DNA from: Halioxenophilus aromaticivorans
Lineage (GTDB): Bacteria > Pseudomonadota > Gammaproteobacteria > Pseudomonadales > Cellvibrionaceae
DNA length: 64,000 nt
Assembly: GCF_042850945.1 (NCBI RefSeq)
Contig: NZ_AP031496.1
Coordinates: 5,208,001 to 5,272,000, forward strand
Direction: 5' to 3'
The position numbers and the translations under genes were made by a program. Under the pieces are notes generated by a model. The model made no database searches and was not told where the DNA came from. It was given only the letters and a program-made list of their open reading frames with translations. Position 1 is the stretch's first letter; each line of letters begins with the position of its first letter. Positions 42,954-51,301 of the stretch are shown one piece after another.

Positions 42954-44459
42954 TCAGACGCTGCGATGCACCAGGCCATACATGGCCTTGGCATTCGGGT
43001 CAGTCTCGAAACTGGTCACATAGTTTTTGGTTTCCAGGTAGCCTTCCATGGACGCGATATTGATCTCCCGTCCGTAACCACTCTGCTTGATACCGCCGAA
43101 GGACATATCACCGCTGATGGCATGCCAATCGTTGACCCACACGGTGCCCGCTTCCAGGCGGTGACTGACGGACTGGGCGGCAATGGGGTCACCGGTCCAG
43201 ACACCTGCGGACAGCCCATAACAACTGTCGTTGGCCATATCGATGGCGTCTTCGACATCGCTGTACTTGATAACCGATAGCACCGGGCCAAAGATCTCCT
43301 CGTTGTAGATTTTCATATCGGGGGTAACATCAGTGAAGATGGTGGGCTGTACGAACATTGAGTCGGGGAACTCTTCTACCGACAGCGGCCCGCCACCACA
43401 GGCGACTTGGGCGCCTTCGGCCTTACCGGATTCGATATAACCCAGCACTCGCTCGTAGTGCGCTCGATAGGCCATGGGGCCCAGGGTGGTTGCCGGGTCG
43501 AACTGGCTGCCGGCCTTCATCTTACCGGCCAGTTCCGCCATGCGCGCCACCAGTTCATCGTGTATGGACTCGTGAACAAACAGACGGGTGCCGGATATGC
43601 AGATCTGCCCCGAGCCCAGCAGGAAGCCGTAGGTCGCCCCCCTGGCCGTCAGTTCAATCGGCGCATCAGGCAGTACGACGCCGGGGCCCTTGCCGCCCAG
43701 TTCCAGGGTCACCCGCTTCATGGTATCGGCGGCTTCTTTCTGGATCATGGCACCGGTGCGACCAGAGCCGGTGAAAGAAATCTTGGCAATCCCCGGGTGG
43801 GAAGACAGGGCGGCTCCCACGTCCGGCCCAAGCCCAGTCACCACGTTGACGACACCCGGGGGCAGCAGGTCCTGTATCAGCTCCATTGCCCGAACTACCG
43901 CCAGAGACGCAGTCTCGGCAGGCTTGATGATCACAGTATTGCCCGCGGCAATCGCCGGCAGCATTTTCAGGAAGGCCAGGAACAGGGGGCCGTTCCAGGC
44001 GGTAATCAGGCCGCAAACCCCAAGGGGCTGCTTGACGATTTTCACATCGTGGGCTTCGGGTACAGCACGCACCGGGGGGTACTCGACGAATGGATAGCTC
44101 TCCAGGTTCTCCGAGAATATCTGCACAAACTGCATCACTGCGGGGATATCAAAACCCTGCAGACGGGTCACCGACAGCCCGGTACACTTGGCTTCAAGGC
44201 CCAGCAATTCCTCCATATTGGCCCCCAGCACCAGCGCCATACGGGCAATGATATTGGCCCTTTCACTGGTAGCGGTATTTTTCCAGCTCTTGAATGCCTC
44301 GCTTGCCGCTGCCACAGCCCTATCGACATCTGCACTGTTACCGGCGGCGGCCTTGCCGATCACCTGCCCCATAACGGGATCAATGAGATCTAAATACTGG
44401 CCGGAAGAAGGAGAAACAAACTCTCCGTTAATGATGTGGTTCTGGGTGGGGATGCTCAC
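42954..44459 (-). CDS. Aldehyde dehydrogenase
   Basis: A full-length 501-residue enzyme with TAWNGPLF (variant of PWNFP), IIKPAETASL, FTGSGRTG, catalytic Glu in LELGGKGPG and catalytic Cys in GQICISGTRLF. It is the first gene of the leftward cluster, facing the AraC-type regulator across a 235-bp gap. It would convert the aldehyde made by the iron alcohol dehydrogenase into the acid for CoA activation. Confidence 0.9.
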   Translation of the reverse strand: MSIPTQNHIINGEFVSPSSGQYLDLIDPVMGQVIGKAAAGNSADVDRAVAAASEAFKSWKNTATSERANIIARMALVLGANMEELLGLEAKCTGLSVTRLQGFDIPAVMQFVQIFSENLESYPFVEYPPVRAVPEAHDVKIVKQPLGVCGLITAWNGPLFLAFLKMLPAIAAGNTVIIKPAETASLAVVRAMELIQDLLPPGVVNVVTGLGPDVGAALSSHPGIAKISFTGSGRTGAMIQKEAADTMKRVTLELGGKGPGVVLPDAPIELTARGATYGFLLGSGQICISGTRLFVHESIHDELVARMAELAGKMKAGSQFDPATTLGPMAYRAHYERVLGYIESGKAEGAQVACGGGPLSVEEFPDSMFVQPTIFTDVTPDMKIYNEEIFGPVLSVIKYSDVEDAIDMANDSCYGLSAGVWTGDPIAAQSVSHRLEAGTVWVNDWHAISGDMSFGGIKQSGYGREINIASMEGYLETKNYVTSFETDPNAKAMYGLVHRSV

Positions 44460-44694
44460 GTAGACCTCTCTCTGGAGATTGGTGTGTTATTCGTTGTGTA
44501 GGCTAAACCCAAGCCGGACACACTACTTGGCCCTAAAAACAAATAACCCGGTAAAACTGTCAGAGCGTGCCACCTGTTATACCTCCCCCTGTGCCGAACC
44601 AGGCTCTGAACAAAAGGTCTTTTTCTTTTTTTTTCAAGTTGTTATCCTGCAGTGTGCGGTGATGAGATACTGATAACGAGGAATTTCCAAGAGG
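44460..44694. promoter_or_regulatory. Divergent promoter region between the catabolic cluster and its AraC regulator
   Basis: The 235-bp region must carry promoters for both directions. AAGAGG precedes the regulator start by four bases. AraC half-sites were not defined. Confidence 0.5.
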
Positions 44695-45711
44695 ATGAGC
44701 GAGACCACCTCGGCCACTACGATCGCGTCCTATACCATGGCGATTCATATGGCGCTGGAAGCAAATGGCTTCGACGCTTCGGAAGTATTCAGGGCGGCAG
44801 GCTTGAGTGACACCCCGAGCCAGGATCCCCTTGAACGCTATACCACGGCCCAGATGGCCACCCTGTTCCGTGAGTCTGTCAAATCCACCGGAAACCCCGC
44901 ATTTGGTCTCACCGTAGCGCGCTTCCTGCACCCCTCCAACGTGCATGCCCTGGGCTATGCCCTGTTGGCCAGTTCGAGCCTGCGGGATGCTTGTGAAAGG
45001 CTGGTCTACTATTTCCGCATAGCCAGTAACCAGGGCGTTTATCGCATTGATGAGTCTGAAGATCGTTACTGCCTGGTTCTGGAGGAGATCGCGGACGGTG
45101 TCGCCTATGAAACCATCGACACCTGGAACGCATTCGTCATCCGCGTTTTTCGGATGATCTACCTACCCGATTTTGCGCCTATTTCAGTCTCGCTCGCACG
45201 CCCCCGACCAGAGGGCTACGAAGACCTGTATACGACAAGCTTTCACGTTCCGGTGACATTCGACACCACCACTTGTGAAATCTGCATGGACCAGGCTGTC
45301 ATGGACATTCCGCTACGGGGCGGTAACCGCGAGATTGCCAGTGAACACGACAAGATCCTGCAGAGCTATATCGCCGCACTGGACGCGGAGGACATCGTCA
45401 ACCGGGTCAAGCGCGTCATCTTGCAGAAACTGCCGTCGGAAAACTGTACCAAACAACAGGTGGCCAGCGAACTGGCCATGAGCCCAAGTGCACTGCAGCA
45501 AAAGCTGGCGGCGCGGGAATCCAGCTTCCAGGACCTGCTGAACCAGGTGCGAAAGTCCCTCGCACTGGACTATATGGAACAATCCCGGGTGAGCATCACC
45601 GAGATGAGCTTTATGCTGGGCTTTAACGATACCAGCAGTTTTACCCGGGCTTTCCGCCGCTGGACCGGCAAGTCACCCCGCGACTACCGTCGGGAAAAAG
45701 GGGTGGAGTAA
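44695..45711 (+). CDS. AraC-family regulator (arabinose-binding-like domain, OruR/ArgR type)
   Basis: The 338-residue protein has an N-terminal ligand-binding domain (residues about 25-205, with HALGYALLASSSLRDACERL) and a C-terminal double helix-turn-helix with QVASELAMSPSALQQKL and SFMLGFNDTSSFTRAFRRWTG. Members often activate a divergent catabolic operon when its substrate is present. Its placement next to the aldehyde dehydrogenase gene supports that role. The 178 bp after its stop, up to the transposon end at 45890, hold no gene. Confidence 0.9.
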   Translation: MSETTSATTIASYTMAIHMALEANGFDASEVFRAAGLSDTPSQDPLERYTTAQMATLFRESVKSTGNPAFGLTVARFLHPSNVHALGYALLASSSLRDACERLVYYFRIASNQGVYRIDESEDRYCLVLEEIADGVAYETIDTWNAFVIRVFRMIYLPDFAPISVSLARPRPEGYEDLYTTSFHVPVTFDTTTCEICMDQAVMDIPLRGGNREIASEHDKILQSYIAALDAEDIVNRVKRVILQKLPSENCTKQQVASELAMSPSALQQKLAARESSFQDLLNQVRKSLALDYMEQSRVSITEMSFMLGFNDTSSFTRAFRRWTGKSPRDYRREKGVE

Positions 45712-45889
45712 GCGTGTAGGGGCTCACCTACGGCGCGCCTCGCTTCCCGAGCCCGCTCCGCATAGAATTGCGGATGCTACATATGGCATGGAGCTACAAG
45801 CAAACCGAAGAAACAAAAATGTTACCCTTTTGGCCAACACGGGCTTCGCTTCTGTTTGAATGCGTTATCTTACGCAATCGGTTAGATAC

Positions 45890-45962
45890 GGACCAGCGGG
45901 GGCATTTGAACGAAAACCTACGGTTTTGAATCCCGAGACCACGTCGTAACCGTAGGTTTCTG
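45890..45962. repeat. Left terminal inverted repeat of the Tn4651-like transposon (73 bp)
   Basis: It differs from the right repeat at one position. It contains the 12-bp palindromic arms AAACCTACGGTT (45914-45925) and its complement (45948-45959), which could form a hairpin within the transposon end. Confidence 0.88.
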
Positions 45963-46117
45963 TCCAATAGCCTCTATCCACTTAATTTGAGATACGACCG
46001 GTAAAACTTCCAGATGTAGCCACTTTAAACATATCTATCTGATATTATTGAAGTTATCAAAACTTACGCGCAATTACGCATGATTTGCGTAATCAGAAAT
46101 ACAGCCGACTTCTACTA

Positions 46118-47167
46118 TCAAAGCGAGCCCTGTAGTTGCTTGAATTGTCCCTGGATCATCGCCTTTTCCTGAAGGATTACCTTGTTCTCATCGGTCAGAA
46201 ATGCAATCTTGTCCTGGCAGGTCTTTAGTTCGGCTTTGGTGGTCTCCAATATTTGAGATAACACAGCCAATTCCTTGCTGACATCTGCTTTCTGAGTGGT
46301 GGCCACAGCCATGTTTTCCGCCAATTGTTCATTTTTATGCAGTAAATTCCGATACTTCGTCACGGCATCTTCAAGATCGCGTTTCAGATCCTGGATATCT
46401 TCTATCTTACCGTTTAGCTCCCTGTTTAGCGTTGCATTGACCTGTTCAAGTTTGCCGGCGTTGCTTTGCAACTGTGCATTGGCTTCAAATAATTCGGACG
46501 CTTTGGACTCGGCCTGGGTGAGCCGGTGTTGCAGATCCCGAACCTGGTCTTTTAATCCCTGAGTAACTGTACGAAACTGGACGCGCTCCTGCTGACGGTC
46601 TTCCGCAGTGCGCTGCTGATAGTGTTCAAAGTGCTCCCGAATATCCTTGTTTTCCTGCTTGAGTTCAGCAACACTTCCCTTCAGTTCAGTCGCCCTCGCA
46701 ATCGCTTCGTCTCGTTGGGACTCGGCTTTAACCAGGCTGATACGGACATCTTCCAGAGACTTTTCTGCCTCACCTTTTTCTTTGTTTTGCCGCTCAATCT
46801 GGCTATCAAGGTCTTGTTGTCGGGCAGTTAGCTGCACGATGGTGTTTTTGGCATCGGTCAACTCTCTGCGAAGCTCTTTATTGTAACCTTCAAATTCCAG
46901 ACGGGCCTGCTCGATACGATGGCCGGCCATTTGTTGCACCCGCTCATGCAGTGACTTTACCACTTCGATCAAGTCGTTCGGTAGTCCGCCGATATCGGCC
47001 GCCTCTCCGTTATCGGATCGCCAACGTTTGAGCAGTGGCGCGATGGTGCTTTTGCTGCCGGTGCCGAGATGTTCACGCACTCGATCTACAGTAGGTTCTT
47101 GGCGCTGACTTTTGATGGCTTCAGCGGCTTTGGCAACGTCGTGGTAAGTGACTCCGGCACGGGCCAT
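46118..47167 (-). CDS. tnpT: TnpT-like KfrA-type DNA-binding coiled-coil protein
   Basis: The 349-residue protein has an N-terminal KfrA-type DNA-binding domain (GVTYHDVAKAAEAIKSQ, then VDRVREHLGTGSKSTIAPL) followed by about 250 residues of continuous coiled coil. In Tn4651-class transposons TnpT of similar length and layout assists the recombinase TnpS and is transcribed divergently from it, exactly as here. The 205-bp gap to tnpS would contain the resolution site. The symbol is by context and layout. Confidence 0.82.
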   Translation of the reverse strand: MARAGVTYHDVAKAAEAIKSQRQEPTVDRVREHLGTGSKSTIAPLLKRWRSDNGEAADIGGLPNDLIEVVKSLHERVQQMAGHRIEQARLEFEGYNKELRRELTDAKNTIVQLTARQQDLDSQIERQNKEKGEAEKSLEDVRISLVKAESQRDEAIARATELKGSVAELKQENKDIREHFEHYQQRTAEDRQQERVQFRTVTQGLKDQVRDLQHRLTQAESKASELFEANAQLQSNAGKLEQVNATLNRELNGKIEDIQDLKRDLEDAVTKYRNLLHKNEQLAENMAVATTQKADVSKELAVLSQILETTKAELKTCQDKIAFLTDENKVILQEKAMIQGQFKQLQGSL

Positions 47168-47260
47168 GGTGGATTCCTCTCGGATTATTTAATAACGTAT
47201 TATGTAACACGTAATATAACATTATATTGATGATTTTCAAACGCGCTTGAATTTCCAAAT

Positions 47261-47292
47261 TTAACCACCGATAATGACCATTATCGTAGGTT
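47261..47292. promoter_or_regulatory. Candidate recombination core (rst) between tnpT and tnpS
   Basis: An inverted repeat with 16-bp arms (TTAACCACCGATAATG and the near-complement, 14 of 16 matching) is directly adjacent to the recombinase gene. The inner CGATAATG/CATTATCG is perfect with a 2-bp centre. Paired arms of this length are the form of tyrosine-recombinase core sites. Confidence 0.5.
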
Positions 47293-47372
47293 AATATGAT
47301 CAGGCAAAACTTTTCCACTTGTAACGCCGGTACATAGCCACCTTTTGAGCGACTCCAGTAGGAATCCGATGC

Positions 47373-47970
47373 ATGAACAATAAACCGCCAAAATTGGCCA
47401 CTGGCCTATCGTTACGTAATGAGGAGTCAGGTCAGATAGTCCGCCAGGGCTCCGAAGCGCTGCGCCATTACCTACAGGCAGCGACCTCAGATAACACCCG
47501 CAAGGCGTATCGGTCGGCCATCCGGCAGTTTGAAAAATGGGGTGGGCGTCTCCCGACAGATCGGGATACAGTGGTTCGCTACCTTTTAGCCCGTGCCGAG
47601 TCGCTCAACTCTCGAACCCTGGATCTCCATCTGACGGCTATCGGGCAGTGGCACTACTACCAGGGCATCGTTGACCCCGTGAAAGATCCCTTGGTCCGCA
47701 AAACGATGGAAGGAATTCGGCGCACCCATGGCCAGCCAAAACGCAAAGCCAAGGCACTGCGCCTGGAGCACATTGCTCAGATGGTGAATTACCTGCGGCA
47801 CCTGCCCGACAGCAAAAAGAAGCAACGGGACATTGCAGTGCTGTTAACTGGCTTTTTTGGGGCCTTTCGTCGCAGCGAACTGGTTGCCATTCAAGTGAGC
47901 GATCTGGTGTGGGAGCCCGAGGGTCTGATCATCCGGTTACCTCGCTCTAAAACGGACCAGCAAGCAACAG
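47373..47970 (+). pseudogene. tnpS: 5' half of tyrosine recombinase gene tnpS
   Basis: About 199 residues remain: the core-binding SAM-like domain (LRHYLQAATSDNTRKAYRSA) and the start of the catalytic domain with Arg in FGAFRRSELVAIQ and Lys in PRSKTDQ. AGGAA lies about ten bases before ATG 47373. The frame then runs into transposon DNA and stops at 48014. The 3' half, with the remaining catalytic residues, is at 11522-11934 and restores the frame exactly. Confidence 0.88.
47966..47970. repeat. 5-bp target duplication aacag (partner at 11517-11521)
   Basis: The same five bases in the same orientation flank the right end of both element copies, at 47966-47970 and 11517-11521, and are present once in the rebuilt tnpS gene. 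Tn3-family insertions duplicate 5 bp. Confidence 0.75.
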
Positions 47971-50900
47971 GGGGTCCTAGGGATTTTGCCTCCAAATACT
48001 GCAAAAGCCTCTGAAGCGCCCATGTTTACTGGCCTGTAGAGAGGCATCAACTTTCACCTTTCGGCCGATACCCCTCAATTGGCGCCATTAAATCATCCAG
48101 TTTCGGAAGTTCTCCCGTCGGCGCGAACGTATACGTACCCCGGAAGTTGATATTCTCCCACGCGACAGGTGATGCGCCCTTTACGGTTTCCATGTATTTT
48201 TCGCTGCCCTGCTCCTCGAAGCTGTCCAGCAGGTTGCTGAGTACTTTCGAGTTGAAGTAGATAATGGCATTTGCTACCAACCGGGCGCTTTCGTTCCAGA
48301 TTTGTATCTCCTCGTCGCTATTTCCCCGGAACCGGTCGCTGTTCACGTTGCTGATTGCCCGGCGCAACTGGTGATAAGCTTCTCCCCGATTCAAGGCTCG
48401 TTGCACGTGGTTTCTAAGGCTGGCGTCATCGATGTAATCCAGCAGATATTGGGCCTTCAACAGTCGGTTATATTCAGTCAGCGCTTTCAGTAGAGGGTGG
48501 TTTTGCTTGTAGCCTGAGAGTTTCCGGACCAATGTGGCTTGGGTGGTTTTCCGGTGAGCCAGTGAGACGGCAATTCGCTGGATGGTGTCCCAGTACTCCA
48601 TGATGATCTGTGTATTAATCGGTTTACGCAACGCGAGTTTCAAGCGCTGATTCTCGTCCTCGGAGATATTGAACATCTCATTGATGACCCTGCCTACCTG
48701 AGCATATCGGGGGGCGAACCGGTATCCAAACAGATCGAGCAAGGCAAAATTGACGTGGTTTACCCCGTGGGTATCCGTGGAGAGCGTATCTGGAATGATC
48801 TCAGTACTGTTATTCATCAGAAGATCAAAGATGTAATGGGATTCATGTTCGTTAGCGCCGATCACCCGGGCATTGATTGCCATATGATTGGCGTTCAGGC
48901 TGATAGCCGAGACCCCTTTGCTGGTGCCGAAGTATTTTGAGGAATACCGGGTACGGAATGTCTCGCGCTTAGCTTCGAACTTTTGGCCATCGGCGCTGGC
49001 ATGCAGGTTGTCATCCTGGATATTGTAGTGATTAAAAATGCTCAGTCGCGTAGTGGCGTTGTTGATGCGGTCATTTGCGGCATTCAGTGTTTCCAGTCGA
49101 AGGTAGTTCGCCTGGATCGTACTCAGCTGATCGTAGGTGCGGTCGGAGATCTGGGCGATACCATAGATGCCCTGGTTTGTGGCATTAGCGATCAGGATCG
49201 CCAGCAAGTCCACTTCATACTGGCGGCTTTTGGAGGTCATGCCCAGCACGTGCTCAAAGTCGTCAATAAATCCGGTATCCTGATCCACCACGCGCAAGAC
49301 ATCGGCGACTCCGATTGCCCTCATTTGCTGGAAGAACGGGTTGTTCACCAGATGTTTTTTGCCGGCAGTCGGTAAGCGCCAAAGGTGTTTACCCCCCTTC
49401 GGGCGCAGAATGATATCCCTGTTGTCCAGGCGTTCCAGGTAGTCACTGACCTCGTGTAGCCGAGTGGCCAACTGATCCGTCATGCGCGGGATCAGTTGCT
49501 TTGGATCCTCAGTAATTTTGGGCTGCTTCGTACCCTCGACCAAGGCCTGCTTCTGATTTTTCCAAGTCTGTGGTTTTACCAGATCGTCGTCCAGTGCACG
49601 ATACCGTATGACTTCTGGCAGCACTAACTGGCCGTTTAGGCGGCTGGGAATCTGCAAATACAAGAACCATTCATATCTAGCCTTGTCTATGCCGCCGTCA
49701 GATTTCAACAAGAGTGGTCGCGTGGCTTTGGGTGGAAGACGCCTGTCAATACTGACATCCCCGAGCATATTGCCGGCTGCCAGCTCCTGTCGAGCTTGAC
49801 TCAAGACCGCTGCCAACCGTTGTGTTTTATCGGTGCCATCAATGCGAAGACAACAAAAGAGTGATCGTAACAGGCCGGTTCTCAACGTAGATTCTGTATC
49901 CAGGTGTTGCCAGAACGCCTCATCCGCCGACTGCTTCTGATTGCCGAGATACCGGCAGACGGAGCTCAGCTCACTAGCATTGAGAACCTGGAATGCTTGT
50001 TTCTGTACAGAGTGGAATGACGTATTGGGATCGATACGATCATCAACGAACAGACGCAAGATTTCCGCAGCTTTACTCACATTGGTAGCCGCCTTTTGCC
50101 AATCCCGATAAACTCGGTCCTGCGCCAGCTGATGCGCTCGTTGCTTGACCTGTCGAACGTGATGAATGAACCCTTCGGCCATCCGTTCCAGCCCCTCTTG
50201 GTATCGAAACTGTAGGTAGCAAAGCAGATATAGGCACTGATTCTCAGGCGACTGACGTTTTATTTTGGCGCCGTAATAGTGAATCCGTTCGGCATAGTGC
50301 TGCTGATTTTTTTGAGACAGAGAAAGCGAGTCGAGGACAGCGGTCACCTCTGCCATCAGCGGTTGAATGTGGTGATACACTGCAAGTTCTTTCTGCAACT
50401 CGGTACCGGTGAAATTGCGCGCGCTGCCGCGCAATTGTGTTAACGTAAGCTGGTCATTACCGGATACCAGTGTATTTAGTATAGCCGTCAATTTTGGGCT
50501 ACACGCGGCACCGATCTTCTCATGCAGTCGCTGCTGATGCTGGTTAACCACCTGGCTGACGATCTTCTGCAGGGTGCTATAGGCAGGAATGGCGATTTTC
50601 TGGTGAGCCAGGAACTCAATGGCAGCATCAAAGAGAGCACGCGCCGCGACCCAGCTTTCAGCGCAGACCAGTAAGTGTTCAACAAGCCGGGGTTGATGCT
50701 CAGGATCTTTCCAATTTTCATAATCGATCATGGAAAAAATCCGCTCATAAATGCGGGACTTTTGATCAGATTTCAGACTGAAGCGCCGAAATTTCAGGCC
50801 ATCGAAGTGATTTTGCGCAATAAATTCCAGGTCATCCCGCATGGATTTAAATGTCGGATTGAGCAAGATGGGCTTGCATTTGAAGTAGCCCAACAATGCG

Positions 50901-51197
50901 ATGGCGATACAGCGATACTTGCGTTGCCTTATTCTGGCCAGCTCAGCACGCTCTTTATCATTCAATGTGAAGTAAAACCGCTGATACGATTCGTTGAAGG
51001 ACGGGACGCCGTATAAATCCTCGATTTCAGCGGCAGTGAGAATCGATAGTCGCTTGTTTCTGCTCATTCTTTGACCCAAAGGCCGAAGAAGATACTGAAA
51101 CTTGAGCTAAATTAAAATTAATAGTGGCTTGGAGGCCAGTAAATACGGGGACTTCAGCGGTTTTTGCAGTATTTGGGGGCAAAATCCCTAGGACCCC
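47971..51197 (-). mobile_element. Tn3-family element, 3227 bp, copy 2 (inverted)
   Basis: Same length, ends and encoded protein as copy 1, in reverse orientation. The 65-bp repeats are at 47971-48035 and 51133-51197. Its tnpA-3' end abuts the tnpS 5' half; its other end abuts a truncated RES-domain gene with flank ttcct. Two inverted copies can act together as a composite transposon and can recombine to invert the 36-kb segment between them. Confidence 0.92.
48047..51067 (-). CDS. tnpA: Tn3-family transposase TnpA (copy 2)
   Basis: Identical in protein sequence to the transposase at 8420-11440, including the DUF4158 region and the catalytic blocks SADGQKF and STDTHGVNHV. ATG 51067 is used, with TTG 51079 as an alternative. 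The identity over about 1000 residues, and of all overlapping frames, means the duplication is recent. No resolvase accompanies it, so cointegrates made by this enzyme would need homologous recombination to resolve. Confidence 0.93.
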   Translation of the reverse strand: MSRNKRLSILTAAEIEDLYGVPSFNESYQRFYFTLNDKERAELARIRQRKYRCIAIALLGYFKCKPILLNPTFKSMRDDLEFIAQNHFDGLKFRRFSLKSDQKSRIYERIFSMIDYENWKDPEHQPRLVEHLLVCAESWVAARALFDAAIEFLAHQKIAIPAYSTLQKIVSQVVNQHQQRLHEKIGAACSPKLTAILNTLVSGNDQLTLTQLRGSARNFTGTELQKELAVYHHIQPLMAEVTAVLDSLSLSQKNQQHYAERIHYYGAKIKRQSPENQCLYLLCYLQFRYQEGLERMAEGFIHHVRQVKQRAHQLAQDRVYRDWQKAATNVSKAAEILRLFVDDRIDPNTSFHSVQKQAFQVLNASELSSVCRYLGNQKQSADEAFWQHLDTESTLRTGLLRSLFCCLRIDGTDKTQRLAAVLSQARQELAAGNMLGDVSIDRRLPPKATRPLLLKSDGGIDKARYEWFLYLQIPSRLNGQLVLPEVIRYRALDDDLVKPQTWKNQKQALVEGTKQPKITEDPKQLIPRMTDQLATRLHEVSDYLERLDNRDIILRPKGGKHLWRLPTAGKKHLVNNPFFQQMRAIGVADVLRVVDQDTGFIDDFEHVLGMTSKSRQYEVDLLAILIANATNQGIYGIAQISDRTYDQLSTIQANYLRLETLNAANDRINNATTRLSIFNHYNIQDDNLHASADGQKFEAKRETFRTRYSSKYFGTSKGVSAISLNANHMAINARVIGANEHESHYIFDLLMNNSTEIIPDTLSTDTHGVNHVNFALLDLFGYRFAPRYAQVGRVINEMFNISEDENQRLKLALRKPINTQIIMEYWDTIQRIAVSLAHRKTTQATLVRKLSGYKQNHPLLKALTEYNRLLKAQYLLDYIDDASLRNHVQRALNRGEAYHQLRRAISNVNSDRFRGNSDEEIQIWNESARLVANAIIYFNSKVLSNLLDSFEEQGSEKYMETVKGASPVAWENINFRGTYTFAPTGELPKLDDLMAPIEGYRPKGES

Positions 51198-51301
51198 TTC
51201 CTTGGCCGAACGTGTTTCGAGGCCCAAAACTCGTGCCATACTTGGCCTCATGCGGTTGAATTTCCTATCCGTACCTGCCGGAACACTTCGAGCTGGACCA
51301 T

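Larger units (their letters stand above)
45890..47970. mobile_element. Left part of the Tn4651-like transposon (left end, tnpT, rst, tnpS 5' half)
   Basis: It opens with the 73-bp repeat that pairs with 19003-19075. Leftward tnpT and rightward tnpS follow, divergent around a candidate recombination core. At 47970 the tnpS gene is cut by copy 2 of the 3227-bp element. The remainder of the transposon is at 11522-19075. The left flank (gatac) belongs to the catabolic region, with no recombinase remnant to match the one beyond 19075. Confidence 0.78.

Noticed and set aside
42037..44393. Two 328-codon plus-strand frames over the alcohol and aldehyde dehydrogenase genes
   Set aside because: Both are opposite to well-supported enzymes and show no recognisable domain.
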